From assembly GCA_934426285.1 (NCBI GenBank), contig CAKRYE010000009.1:1-50674 (forward strand): a DNA stretch of 50,674 bases, written 5' to 3'. Below the pieces are notes generated by a model. The model ran no database searches and had not been told where the DNA came from. It saw only the letters and a program-made list of their open reading frames with translations. The DNA comes from an uncultured Blautia sp. (GTDB taxonomy: Bacteria > Bacillota > Clostridia > Lachnospirales > Lachnospiraceae). Below are positions 16,754-25,236 of the stretch, piece by piece. The position numbers and the translations under genes are program-made. Position 1 is the first letter of the stretch. Every line of letters starts with the position of its first letter.

Positions 16754-17452
16754 CTAGTCATATATGTCTGTAGAATCAACCACCGAATCTTCATAAGGTG
16801 AAGCAGCTGTCTCTTCTGTCTGCTGATCGGTTTCTTCTGTCTGTCCTGCCCCATCTTCCTCTCCTTCTTCATCCCCTGCATCCTCTTCACTCTGATTCAG
16901 GGGTGTGATCACTATATTTTCCGGTGCGATTCCGGTTTTACGTTTTACAATATCTTCAATCTGTGCTCTCTGTGCCTGAGAAAGTTCTTCTTCCGGCACT
17001 ACCACATCTGCAGTTTCTCCTGTCAAATTGACAATCACATCTTCAAATCCCTTTGCTTCCAGGAGAAGTTCTGCTGCCGCTTCCTTTTCGGTAATATCTG
17101 TCATGGAAACCATAGTCTGAATGGCCTCCTGTTTTTTCTCATCATCAATATCCTTATTATTGATGATATCCTGCAGATCTGCCTTATTCTGGGAACGGGT
17201 CTGTTCTCTGCTTATCCTTGCCTGTGCTGCAAAGCTGTCAGCTCCTGTAAGAACTGCTTCTCCCGGGGTACTGGTGTCTTCCGAATCTGTCAGATCATAC
17301 CCTGCATCCTCCAGGATACTGCTGCTGTCCGTACTGGCCTCCTTATCCTTGACCCCAAGATCCACATCTGCGAAATTCAGATATCCGGCCACTGCGATCA
17401 GGATTGCAAGGGAGGTGATGATCACCTGATTTTTTTTGATGACTTTTTTCAC
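16754..17452 (-). CDS. spoIIIAH: Stage III sporulation protein AH
   Basis: SpoIIIAH is the mother-cell half of the SpoIIIAH-SpoIIQ channel linking mother cell and forespore; its extracellular domain is related to the ring-forming YscJ/FliF fold. There is one N-terminal membrane segment (about 10-27, VIITSLAILIAVAGYLNF). The ring domain covers about 85-185 with the conserved ITEKEAAAELLLEAKGFEDVIVNL and a VVPEEELSQAQRAQIEDIV segment. The C-terminal 45 residues are an unusual Glu/Asp/Thr/Gln-rich tail. It is the last gene of the spoIIIA operon. Confidence 0.95.
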   Translation of the reverse strand: MKKVIKKNQVIITSLAILIAVAGYLNFADVDLGVKDKEASTDSSSILEDAGYDLTDSEDTSTPGEAVLTGADSFAAQARISREQTRSQNKADLQDIINNKDIDDEKKQEAIQTMVSMTDITEKEAAAELLLEAKGFEDVIVNLTGETADVVVPEEELSQAQRAQIEDIVKRKTGIAPENIVITPLNQSEEDAGDEEGEEDGAGQTEETDQQTEETAASPYEDSVVDSTDIYD

Positions 17453-17462
17453 ATTATTCTCC

Positions 17463-17903
17463 TCATTTCATTTTTACTATTTTTATTTTATGGGCTTCTA
17501 CCTGAAATAATGCCATTACTGCCTGCTGAATCTTATGTACTGTCACCGGATTTTCTCCTCCCTGGGCAGAAATAAGAACTCCTGTAACCTGTACTCCTTC
17601 AGACTCCATAAAGCTTTCCCCACTGTTTTTCTCATCTGTCATCAACATCACCTGCACCTTTCCCACCCCTTCCATGTTCTCAAGAATACTCTCCAGTTTT
17701 TTCTCCAGTTGGTTTTTTTCTTCACTGTCAGAATCTTTTGCGAGAGAAATAGCCGACTTTTGTTGTCCTTCAGCCGCAGGCAGGGCTGCCACTGCCAACA
17801 GTAACCCCAACAGAAGCAGAATGATCCACTGCCTGGGAGTCATCTTCTTTAGTCTGGATACTATATTCTCCTTCCCTGAATCCCCATTTTGCCCTGAGAT
17901 CAT
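17463..17903 (-). CDS. spoIIIAG: Stage III sporulation protein AG
   Basis: SpoIIIAG forms the large ring of the SpoIIIA secretion complex. The start is the ATG at 17903 with AGGAAGG seven bases upstream. The 146 residues hold a membrane segment (about 25-43, QWIILLLLGLLLAVAALPA) and a ring-building domain ending VTGVLISAQGG...ALFQVEAHKIKIVKM, the family signature. It is shorter than the Bacillus protein. The 5' 134 bases overlap the end of spoIIIAF in another frame, which is unusually long for this operon. Confidence 0.93.
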   Translation of the reverse strand: MISGQNGDSGKENIVSRLKKMTPRQWIILLLLGLLLAVAALPAAEGQQKSAISLAKDSDSEEKNQLEKKLESILENMEGVGKVQVMLMTDEKNSGESFMESEGVQVTGVLISAQGGENPVTVHKIQQAVMALFQVEAHKIKIVKMK

Positions 17904-18333
17904 CTGCAATCCTTCCTTTCTGTTCCCCGGTGGTCTCTTTGTCCACTGTGATCACTGCCTTAAATTTCTCTCCTTCTATATTTACTTTCACATCCAGTAC
18001 TTCTATGCCACAGTTTTTTAAAGATTCTATGATTTTTTTCTGAAGCTCTGCAGCATATCCTTTCCGGAGATATATCATCTGAAGATTTTCCACTTCCCTT
18101 TCTTCTCTTTTTTTATTCTCCTGATTGAAATTCATCTGAAAGCTTTCTATGATTTTCCCACTTTTCCCCAAAAGCATAAACACCGGTGCACTCATCATAA
18201 CAATCAGCAACAGCCCCATAAAATGACGCACATATCTGTCATATTTCTTATCCGGTATCAGGTGAAGAACTACTGTCAGCAAAATATAGAAAACTGCCAG
18301 ATTTTTCACCCACTGATAAACAACTTCTTTCAT
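17770..18333 (-). CDS. spoIIIAF: Stage III sporulation protein AF
   Basis: SpoIIIAF is a small mother-cell membrane protein of the SpoIIIA complex, with two membrane segments (about 13-27 and 38-56) followed by a periplasmic-side ring-like domain (ESLKNCGIEVLDVKVNI...). Family similarity fades after EGEYSIQ (about 160). The last 25 or so residues are a tail read across the start of spoIIIAG, so the reading-frame overlap of 134 bases may be a late extension of AF. It has 187 residues in total. Confidence 0.92.
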   Translation of the reverse strand: MKEVVYQWVKNLAVFYILLTVVLHLIPDKKYDRYVRHFMGLLLIVMMSAPVFMLLGKSGKIIESFQMNFNQENKKREEREVENLQMIYLRKGYAAELQKKIIESLKNCGIEVLDVKVNIEGEKFKAVITVDKETTGEQKGRIADDLRAKWGFREGEYSIQTKEDDSQAVDHSASVGVTVGSGSPACG

Positions 18334-18381
18334 AGTTCCCCCGCTCCAACTGTTTTCAATTTTTTCTCACAGCAATTTTGT

Positions 18382-19545
18382 TCAACCTCCCGCCAGCAGG
18401 ATCAGAAACGCAAGCATGCACAGCAATTCTGCTGTAAAAAAAATCTTCAAAAGCATAGCACAGCCTTCCCCCATAGAGCTTAATGCCCCAACGATCCTTT
18501 TATCTGAAACCGGCTGAGCCAGAGCTGCCAGAAATCGATAAGACAAGGAAAGAAAGCCATAATGCAAAATCGGTCCCAGCCCTGCGGCTGCAAGCAGTAC
18601 CAGACTCACTCCTCCCAGACTATTCCTTACCAGTACTGCACTGGTAAGCACCAATTCTGTTATCGTATTCACAGCATTTCCAATTCCTGGTATTGCTGCA
18701 GCCGTCTTTCCGATCACAGAACGTTTCAGCGAATCCATCACAGGAGCTACCAGATTTCTTATAACCTGCAGTCCTACCGCTGTACCTGACAGAGTTTTCA
18801 GTCCCCAGTTTATCATTGTCTCTAAAAGCTCTGCCATTTTTCCCAGCATTTCTTCTCTGGACAGATGGTTCACCAGCTTCAACAGCACACATATCTTTGC
18901 TCCCGGTAAAAGTATATAGACCAGGAACCACTGGATTGTCCAGATAAGTAACATCGCAACCTCATAAAAAACAGTTGCTGTGGAAGCTCCCGCAGAAGCA
19001 GCTGTGGCAATAAAATATGCAGGGGCCAGAACCCTCATAAGTTCTGTCAGAGAAACAAGATATTCTGTCAGAGAGTTTCCAAGATTTGCAAAATTCTCCA
19101 TAAGAGTCATAAACAATACCAGATACACAATATAAAAGCTCACATTTCCTACATATCCATTTTCAAATACATCTGCAAAATTCGACAGCACTGCAGCCAG
19201 AAGTATCAAAAGTAAAATGCGAAAAAGCATTCCTTTCTCCTGGTTTATTCCTGAAAAAAAGAAGCTGCGCACCATATCCTGCACTGCTTCTTTTGAAATA
19301 GGTTCTTCCCCCTTCATCATATTCATCACTGCTTCTTTTATCGAAAAGCTTTTCTCATCCAGAATTCCATCTACCAGTTTCTGGATTTCCTCTAATTCTA
19401 TCTGTCCCAAAAGTTCTTCCTGAACCACCGATATTTCTGCATCTTCGGTCTCTGTCTGTGCTCCTGCAGCCTGCACCTGAAAGAGACAAGGCCAAAACAG
19501 CAGGACAGCTCCCAGTATCCTGACTATCCTCCGAAGACACCTCAT
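18382..19545 (-). CDS. spoIIIAE: Stage III sporulation protein AE
   Basis: This is a 387-residue polytopic membrane protein with an N-terminal signal-like segment (about 5-27), an extracytoplasmic helical region (35-100) and then roughly seven to eight membrane segments from about 105. It is considered a channel component of the SpoIIIA complex and has the conserved region VIRNLVAPVMDSLKRSVIGKT. The ATG overlaps the spoIIIAD stop (ATGA) with GGAG eight bases upstream. Confidence 0.95.
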   Translation of the reverse strand: MRCLRRIVRILGAVLLFWPCLFQVQAAGAQTETEDAEISVVQEELLGQIELEEIQKLVDGILDEKSFSIKEAVMNMMKGEEPISKEAVQDMVRSFFFSGINQEKGMLFRILLLILLAAVLSNFADVFENGYVGNVSFYIVYLVLFMTLMENFANLGNSLTEYLVSLTELMRVLAPAYFIATAASAGASTATVFYEVAMLLIWTIQWFLVYILLPGAKICVLLKLVNHLSREEMLGKMAELLETMINWGLKTLSGTAVGLQVIRNLVAPVMDSLKRSVIGKTAAAIPGIGNAVNTITELVLTSAVLVRNSLGGVSLVLLAAAGLGPILHYGFLSLSYRFLAALAQPVSDKRIVGALSSMGEGCAMLLKIFFTAELLCMLAFLILLAGG

Positions 19546-19928
19546 ACCATAAACTCCGAAATAGTATCCAGAATTGCCAATAAGACAGGCATACTGAGTA
19601 CCATCACCGACAGCTTACAGAAAAGCTCAATCTGTGCCCCGATTGCCTGATATCCTGCATCCTTACAGATAGATGCACAAAATTGTCCGATATAGGTCAC
19701 ACCAATGATTTTCAGCAAAATGGCTATATAACTTCCATCAATAGAGACGCTCTTTCTTAGTCTGTCCAAAGTTTCAAACAAATAGGCTACCTTACCTGCT
19801 GCCAGTCCCAGGATGGTCAGACCTATGGTCATAGTAACAAGGGAAGCATATTCCGGCCTGGTGCCTTTTAACAGAAATCCCAACATCACACCACAGATTC
19901 CCAGGGCTGAAATTTTAATTATATCCAT
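19542..19928 (-). CDS. spoIIIAD: Stage III sporulation protein AD
   Basis: The start is placed at the ATG at 19928 (MDIIKISALG) because GAGGAGG precedes it; the longer frame extends back over spoIIIAC without a ribosome binding site. The 128 residues contain about four membrane helices, with KIIGVTYIGQFCASICKDAGYQAIG as the conserved loop. It is paralogous to SpoIIIAC and is part of the membrane base of the SpoIIIA complex. It is translationally coupled to spoIIIAE. Confidence 0.94.
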   Translation of the reverse strand: MDIIKISALGICGVMLGFLLKGTRPEYASLVTMTIGLTILGLAAGKVAYLFETLDRLRKSVSIDGSYIAILLKIIGVTYIGQFCASICKDAGYQAIGAQIELFCKLSVMVLSMPVLLAILDTISEFMV

Positions 19929-19971
19929 ATCCTCCTCAATCCTGCCTTTCTGAATGCAGAGTTGGCCTGTT

Positions 19972-20166
19972 TCACAGCACAAATAGCTGCTGGATATCTT
20001 CAAATAGTTTATATATGTAGGGAATGATCCAGAACAAAACCATTAAAAGTCCCGCCAGGCTTACCAGAAAAGCCTGTTCTTCCCTTCCGCTGTGTTTAAG
20101 GATCTGGCAGAGAACAGAGACCAGAATTCCCACAGCAGCTATTTTAAAAATAATACTGACCTCCAA
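19972..20166 (-). CDS. spoIIIAC: Stage III sporulation protein AC
   Basis: This 64-residue protein with two membrane helices (MEVSIIFKIAAVGILVSVLCQIL and FLVSLAGLLMVLFWIIPY) and the short charged KHSGREEQA loop is full length for SpoIIIAC. It is a component of the SpoIIIA complex related to the first half of SpoIIIAD. Confidence 0.94.
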   Translation of the reverse strand: MEVSIIFKIAAVGILVSVLCQILKHSGREEQAFLVSLAGLLMVLFWIIPYIYKLFEDIQQLFVL

Positions 20167-20193
20167 TATCTTTCTCTTCCTTTCCTGTTATTT

Positions 20194-20712
20194 TTATGCT
20201 ACCAGTACTGCCAGCAAAATACCCAGCAGGATTCCCAGGCTCTGATACAATTTTTTCTTTTCTTTCAGATCTTTATTCAGTTCCTGTATTTCATTTTCCA
20301 CATCTTCCTCCAGAAGCTGAAGCTGACGAAGCTGCATATCCATCCCCAGATATCCCAGTCTCTCCCCCAGGGAAAAGATTTTCTCTTTTTCTTCTCTGGT
20401 AAAATTCAGATCATCCAGACTTTCCCGGGCACAGCTGCGAAAAATCTCCCCAAAGGGTTTTCCTTTTTTCTTTTTTATCTCCTCTGCTGTATTCAAAAAA
20501 AATTCTCTGTACTTTCCCTCCAATTTGCCGGCAGCTCCGGTAAAGGCATCGTACAGAGACGTATTTCCATAACGTATTTCTCCTTTTAACAGGATAATCA
20601 TTCTCATCAGCATTTCCAGGTGTTTTTTTCTGTTTCCCAGTTCCCGGCTTTTGTTAAACCCCAGACCTGCACCTGAGAGCAGGATCATACAGATTCCTAT
20701 TGTTTTAAGCAT
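20194..20712 (-). CDS. spoIIIAB: Stage III sporulation protein AB
   Basis: The 172-residue protein has an N-terminal membrane helix (3-19), a long cytoplasmic helical domain (SRELGNRKKHLEMLMRMIILLKGEIRYGNTSL) and a C-terminal hydrophobic segment. It resembles the GspF-type platform fold of type II secretion. It overlaps spoIIIAA by 16 bases and has GGAAGG just upstream of the ATG. It likely links the AA ATPase to the membrane. Confidence 0.94.
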   Translation of the reverse strand: MLKTIGICMILLSGAGLGFNKSRELGNRKKHLEMLMRMIILLKGEIRYGNTSLYDAFTGAAGKLEGKYREFFLNTAEEIKKKKGKPFGEIFRSCARESLDDLNFTREEKEKIFSLGERLGYLGMDMQLRQLQLLEEDVENEIQELNKDLKEKKKLYQSLGILLGILLAVLVA

Positions 20713-21662
20713 ATCCTTCCATTTTCATCCAGAACTCCCTCCAGATATCCTGCCTGATCATTTTTGCCAAGAATAATATATCTCTCAAAAATCTTTTCGC
20801 TCATAAGTCTGTAAAAAAATGGCTGGTCCAAAATATCCTCAAGGCTTTCTCCATGAGCAGTAGCAATGAGCTTGCAGCCACAATGGATCACTGTTTCCAC
20901 AGCTTTGAAATCCTCCTCGCACCCCAGCTCGTCCACAGCCACCACATCTGGAGACATGGATCGTACCAGCATCTGCATTCCTTCAGATTTCGGACAGCAG
21001 TCCAGCACATCTGTGCGCATTCCCAGATCATTCTGAGGAATTCCCTGGTAACATCCTGCCAGTTCGCTTCTCTCGTCCACTACACCTACAGTCAGACCCT
21101 GAGTATCCGCCCATCCGTTACTGAGCTGACGGATAATATCACGCAAGAGAGTTGTCTTGCCACAGCGGGGCGGTGAAATGATCAGTGTATTCGCTACCCA
21201 GTTCTGTGTACGGATATAGGACATTATGCTGTCTGCACATCCCTGCACTTCATGGGCCAGCCTGACATTAATACAGGAAATATATTTCATCCCCATGATT
21301 CTGCCCCGATCCAGGATCACCTTTCCTGTCACTCCTACTCTGTGTCCTCCCTGTACACTGATATACCCCTGGCGGATTTCATCCTCATAAGCATATAGCG
21401 AGTAGCCTGTCACATACTCCAGAGTTTCTTTCAAATCCTCACGGGTAACCAGATACTGCTCCTGCCCCGGTCTTTTGAGGAAGCACTCTCCACCGTCATA
21501 AGTCAGAAACAAGGGTCTCCCCACCCGAAGGCGTATTTCATATAATTTATCATAATTCAGTTTCGCATCCATTAAAAGCTGCCGGATATTCCCTGCAAAC
21601 AGGTTTTCAATCTGTTCTGCTTCTATATATCTCACCTCTTTACACTTAATATATGTGGACAA
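20697..21662 (-). CDS. spoIIIAA: Stage III sporulation protein AA (ATPase)
   Basis: SpoIIIAA is the secretion-type ATPase of the SpoIIIA complex. The protein has 321 residues with Walker A SPPRCGKTT (163-171), a Walker B-like VVAVDELG near 230 and ATAHGES near 258. The start is uncertain. The ORF opens with TTG at 21662, about 12 bases after AGGG. A GTG at 21635 is another option; a CATATATT stretch near 21650 could belong to a sigma E promoter, which would favour the later start. It is first in the AA-AH operon. Confidence 0.95.
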   Translation of the reverse strand: MSTYIKCKEVRYIEAEQIENLFAGNIRQLLMDAKLNYDKLYEIRLRVGRPLFLTYDGGECFLKRPGQEQYLVTREDLKETLEYVTGYSLYAYEDEIRQGYISVQGGHRVGVTGKVILDRGRIMGMKYISCINVRLAHEVQGCADSIMSYIRTQNWVANTLIISPPRCGKTTLLRDIIRQLSNGWADTQGLTVGVVDERSELAGCYQGIPQNDLGMRTDVLDCCPKSEGMQMLVRSMSPDVVAVDELGCEEDFKAVETVIHCGCKLIATAHGESLEDILDQPFFYRLMSEKIFERYIILGKNDQAGYLEGVLDENGRICLKQ

Positions 21663-21701
21663 TCTGATTTTATTCCCTGAAACTTTTCTCCCCGGATTTT
21701 T

Positions 21702-22847
21702 TCAGTCCAGATTTCCCACTTCATTTCTGCTTTCGAAAGCCTCCATTTTGGGCAGGCTCAGCTTCAATACTCTGTCTACCACATTTCCTGTATATCCCCG
21801 ATAAGCATAGGCTCCCGATTCAAACAGTACATAAAGGTCATCTCCCTCTACTACGATCTGCTCGATCATTTCCGGAAACCGAAAACTTCTTGCTGAATTT
21901 TCATTGACATACAACCTCTTATCTGACTGTTCATAAAAAACCACTCTGGATGGCAAAATCCCAAAAGAATGGGACAGCAAAAGCTTATCATTATAAAACG
22001 CCATTCCCTGAGCCTGCTCGGAAATTGTTGAATAATCCAGAGGAACAGCCATCTCGAAATTCATTCCCAGCGTTTTGTCAAAGGTATTGATCAGGTTTCC
22101 CTCTCCGTCCACGCTAAACCTGGCAATATTACTCTCTGTATACTTATTAAAGCAGCCCACATAAAGACAGCCCTTGTAAAAAGTCATAAATGAATCTCTC
22201 ATGATTCCATAAAGGCTGCAGGTCTGATTTGTCTGTACCGGCATATTGTTTTCTGTATAATTATAATTTTGCAGTACATCCATTTTAATACTCACCGCCT
22301 GGGCAATCCCATTTACGTTGGAGGAATACCACAGCATATTATGCTCTTCATCATAGGCCAGTCCTCCCACATGGGGCCGTCCCGGAAGAACAACCTCCTT
22401 GATAAACCGGTGGGTTTCTTTATTTATCACATAAATAACCGAATTGTGCTTTCCTGTATGACAATAGGCACTGATCAGCACATATTCCGGGGTGATTGCC
22501 AGACCCTGGGGAGTCATGGAAGTACACACAGCCTTTTTGCTTCCCTGGGCACTCAGGAAGGTTCTGGTATATTTCAGTCCCGGAATAATATAGGTTCCAT
22601 ATTCTTTTTCATTTTTTCTGTCTTCAAAAGCAAATGCGATCAGATCCTCCTTCTGGGAAAGCATCTGGATCTGTCCTCTTAGAGAATAAACCGCTGCATC
22701 CTGATTGGTGACCGGATATTTTGCCGGCGGTTCTGTTCTGCCTCTGTAGACAAATGCATAACCCCAGAAAGCCAGTCCAAATACCATTGCCACTATAATC
22801 ACTTTTACAGTCAGCCTTCGGATTTCTTTTTTCGTCTGTTTATCCAT
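21702..22847 (-). CDS. Membrane-anchored extracytoplasmic protein, possible beta-propeller
   Basis: I do not recognise a named family. The 381-residue protein has a single N-terminal membrane helix (about 15-33, VIIVAMVFGLAFWGYAFVY), so most of it is outside the membrane. The body shows repeated short strands with patterns such as TPQGLAITPEYVLIS, GGLAYDEEHNMLWYSS and QGMAFYNDKLLLSHSFG, similar to blades of YncE- or SMP-30-like propellers. It starts three bases after the phosphopantetheinyl transferase gene and ends 40 bases before spoIIIAA, so read-through into the sporulation operon is possible. A surface-sensing or binding role is a guess. Confidence 0.75.
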   Translation of the reverse strand: MDKQTKKEIRRLTVKVIIVAMVFGLAFWGYAFVYRGRTEPPAKYPVTNQDAAVYSLRGQIQMLSQKEDLIAFAFEDRKNEKEYGTYIIPGLKYTRTFLSAQGSKKAVCTSMTPQGLAITPEYVLISAYCHTGKHNSVIYVINKETHRFIKEVVLPGRPHVGGLAYDEEHNMLWYSSNVNGIAQAVSIKMDVLQNYNYTENNMPVQTNQTCSLYGIMRDSFMTFYKGCLYVGCFNKYTESNIARFSVDGEGNLINTFDKTLGMNFEMAVPLDYSTISEQAQGMAFYNDKLLLSHSFGILPSRVVFYEQSDKRLYVNENSARSFRFPEMIEQIVVEGDDLYVLFESGAYAYRGYTGNVVDRVLKLSLPKMEAFESRNEVGNLD

Positions 22848-22850
22848 TTT

Positions 22851-23411
22851 TTAACCAAGTATAATATCTGCATATTTCCAGGTTATTTCCATCGGATCAG
22901 CAGACCACAGGGCACAGCTGTACCCTTTTTCCTTTTCCGGCAGGTTTAAAAACCTGCAGACGCCTTCTTTTGCTGAAATTTTCCGCAGATCCCTGGAAAG
23001 TCCCTCTCCTGTCCATTTAATAAAAGCCTCACGCATTACCCACTGCCTGAAAAATTCCTGTTCCAGATCCGGTCTCTTCAGTATTTCTTCTCTTTCTTTT
23101 TCTGTAACCATCCGCCGAAGCATTCTGTCATAGTTTACCGTTCGGTGAATCTGTATATCGATTCCCACCTCCTGATCTGCCAGAGCGCATACCACATAAG
23201 CACCTGAATGGCTGATATTATAATGTACTCCCGGTCTGTAAGAAAGAAAGGGCTTTCCATGTTCTCCCACTCCCCTGGGTTCCTCACTCAGCTTTATATT
23301 CCTCTCCTGTTTCAGGGCTGTCTCCAGAAGCTTATCTCCGATCATGTGCTCCAGATGAGTATTCTGATATTCTTCCCTTATTCTGGTATAATAAATAACC
23401 CCTTTATTCAT
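22851..23411 (-). CDS. 4'-phosphopantetheinyl transferase (Sfp type)
   Basis: Sfp-type enzymes load the phosphopantetheine arm onto carrier proteins. The 186 residues include the family blocks GEHGKPFLSY, NISHSGAYVVCAL and VGIDI (metal-binding Asp), and FRQWVMREAFIKWTGEGL, where Arg replaces the usual Lys of the W..KEA..K motif. It overlaps the helicase gene by four bases. No polyketide or peptide synthase gene is in the window; its likely substrate may be a carrier protein elsewhere, or AcpP (34439-34672) if AcpS is absent. Confidence 0.9.
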   Translation of the reverse strand: MNKGVIYYTRIREEYQNTHLEHMIGDKLLETALKQERNIKLSEEPRGVGEHGKPFLSYRPGVHYNISHSGAYVVCALADQEVGIDIQIHRTVNYDRMLRRMVTEKEREEILKRPDLEQEFFRQWVMREAFIKWTGEGLSRDLRKISAKEGVCRFLNLPEKEKGYSCALWSADPMEITWKYADIILG

Positions 23412-25234
23412 AAGCCTGTCTCCTCAAGAAAACGGGATGGCTCCCGCTCCTTTTCATATTGGCGGTTCACATAGGCAAGGACCAGCTTTTTCCTGGCTCT
23501 GGTCATCCCTACATAAAACAATCTTCTCTCTTCCTCTACAGCTTCTGCAAGAACAGCCTTTCTGTATGGAATGCTTCCTTCATTTACGTTCAGAATATAA
23601 ACAATATCATATTCCAGCCCCTTCACTGCATGAAGAGTCGATACTGTTACTCCCTCCTTACGATCTCTCTGCCTTTTTGCCTGTTCATTCAGCTTTTCCG
23701 TATAATCCTCTATATAATCTTCCCATTGTTTCAGGCTTTTCATACCTCTGGTACTTTCATGGATCCGATCCAGGATTTCCAAAAGCTCCTCCGGCTTCAG
23801 TCTTCGAAACTGAGCATATTCCCGCAGATACTCCTCATATCCCATCCCCTTGCGGATAAAATTAACAGCAGCAAAAGGAGAAAGAGTACCAAGGATCCGC
23901 AGGTGCGTTTCCAGTGTAGTGATCCGGTCACACATCCAATCCTTATCTTTATAATATTCTCTGAGATCATGAAAACTAATCTGGGAATTCTTTAGCGCAT
24001 CCCTGGAAATATAGCGGTTTGGGCGATTCATCAGCTCCAGAAAATTTTTTCTGCTTCTGTCCCCTGCTGCCATATGCAGATAAGCCAGCAGATTCCGGCA
24101 GATCCAATGTCTGTACAGATTTGGAAGCTGTTCCTTCATTGTAAAGGGAATCTGATACTCCATAAGAGCTGTGATCAGGCTCTCTGCCTCCTGATTGGTC
24201 CGAAGAAGAATCGCCGTATTTTCCAGATTTTCTCCTTTTTCCAGTCTTTTTTTCAGAGCTGCTGCCACACAGACAGCCTCTTCCCTGGGATTGTCAAAGA
24301 CCTTACAGGTAACAGGCATCCCACCATCATTGGGTGTGGTAAGCTTCTTACTAAAACGTTTTTTATTACAGTCGATCACGTTCATAGCTGTTTTCAGAAT
24401 ATTACCCGAGCATCTGTAGTTCACATCCAGAAGGACTGTTTCTGCCCCTGGATAATCTCTGGTAAAATTCAGCATGATCTCCGGTCTGGCTCCACGAAAA
24501 TGATAGATTGACTGATCGTCATCCCCTACAATAAACAGATTATTTGCTGGTGCAGCCAGCATCTGCAGTATTTTATACTGAAGACTGTTAATATCCTGAA
24601 ACTCATCCACCAGAATGTAAACAAACTTTTTCTGCCAGGCTTTCAGAATATCCGGTCTCTGGGAAAAAAGTTCATAACAACAGAGGATCATATCGTCAAA
24701 ATCCAGCTTCCGCCGGGTGCGGAGAGCATCCTTATATCCATTATAAATTTCCCGGAAAATCTCATCTGAACAACAGGAGGCATAATAATGCTCAAGGGAA
24801 ATACAATTTCCCTTGACTACACTGATTTCTTTTGCTATCTCCTCGAGAAAATCTCCCTCCTGTTCCATTTCCTGTCCGTATTTCTCCGTCATTTCTCGAA
24901 GAATACTGTATTTTTCTTCTTCTGACAGGATGTTCGATGCATTCAGATTATATGCAGCCTTTAAAATACCATAAAAAATTCCGTGAAAGGTTCCGAAGGT
25001 CACTTCACTCCGATCCCTGTTCACGAATTTCAGAAAACGTTCTTTCATCTCAACTGCCGCTGCCCTGGAAAAAGTTACAACCAAAATAGAGGAAGCGGAT
25101 ATCTTCCCCTCATTAATCATATATGCAGTTCTCTCCACGATCACGGAAGTTTTTCCCGAGCCGGGACCTGCCAGGACCATCATTGGCCCTGACAGATGAG
25201 CGATCGCCCGGATTTGAGATGGATTTCTTTTCAT
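23408..25234 (-). CDS. UvrD/PcrA-type ATP-dependent DNA helicase
   Basis: This superfamily 1A 3'-5' helicase has 608 residues, shorter than PcrA (about 720-740). Motifs are Walker A AGPGSGKT (22-29), the motif Ia region VVTFSRAAAVEM, Walker B VDEFQDIN, motif III GDDDQSIYHFRGA, motif V TLHAVKGLEYDIVYI and motif VI VGMTRARKKL. The C-terminal extension that PcrA uses to contact RNA polymerase is missing, so it may be a second UvrD paralogue. It starts two bases after the gltX stop, and the phosphopantetheinyl transferase overlaps its end. Confidence 0.92.
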   Translation of the reverse strand: MKRNPSQIRAIAHLSGPMMVLAGPGSGKTSVIVERTAYMINEGKISASSILVVTFSRAAAVEMKERFLKFVNRDRSEVTFGTFHGIFYGILKAAYNLNASNILSEEEKYSILREMTEKYGQEMEQEGDFLEEIAKEISVVKGNCISLEHYYASCCSDEIFREIYNGYKDALRTRRKLDFDDMILCCYELFSQRPDILKAWQKKFVYILVDEFQDINSLQYKILQMLAAPANNLFIVGDDDQSIYHFRGARPEIMLNFTRDYPGAETVLLDVNYRCSGNILKTAMNVIDCNKKRFSKKLTTPNDGGMPVTCKVFDNPREEAVCVAAALKKRLEKGENLENTAILLRTNQEAESLITALMEYQIPFTMKEQLPNLYRHWICRNLLAYLHMAAGDRSRKNFLELMNRPNRYISRDALKNSQISFHDLREYYKDKDWMCDRITTLETHLRILGTLSPFAAVNFIRKGMGYEEYLREYAQFRRLKPEELLEILDRIHESTRGMKSLKQWEDYIEDYTEKLNEQAKRQRDRKEGVTVSTLHAVKGLEYDIVYILNVNEGSIPYRKAVLAEAVEEERRLFYVGMTRARKKLVLAYVNRQYEKEREPSRFLEETGL

Positions 25235-25236
25235 AT

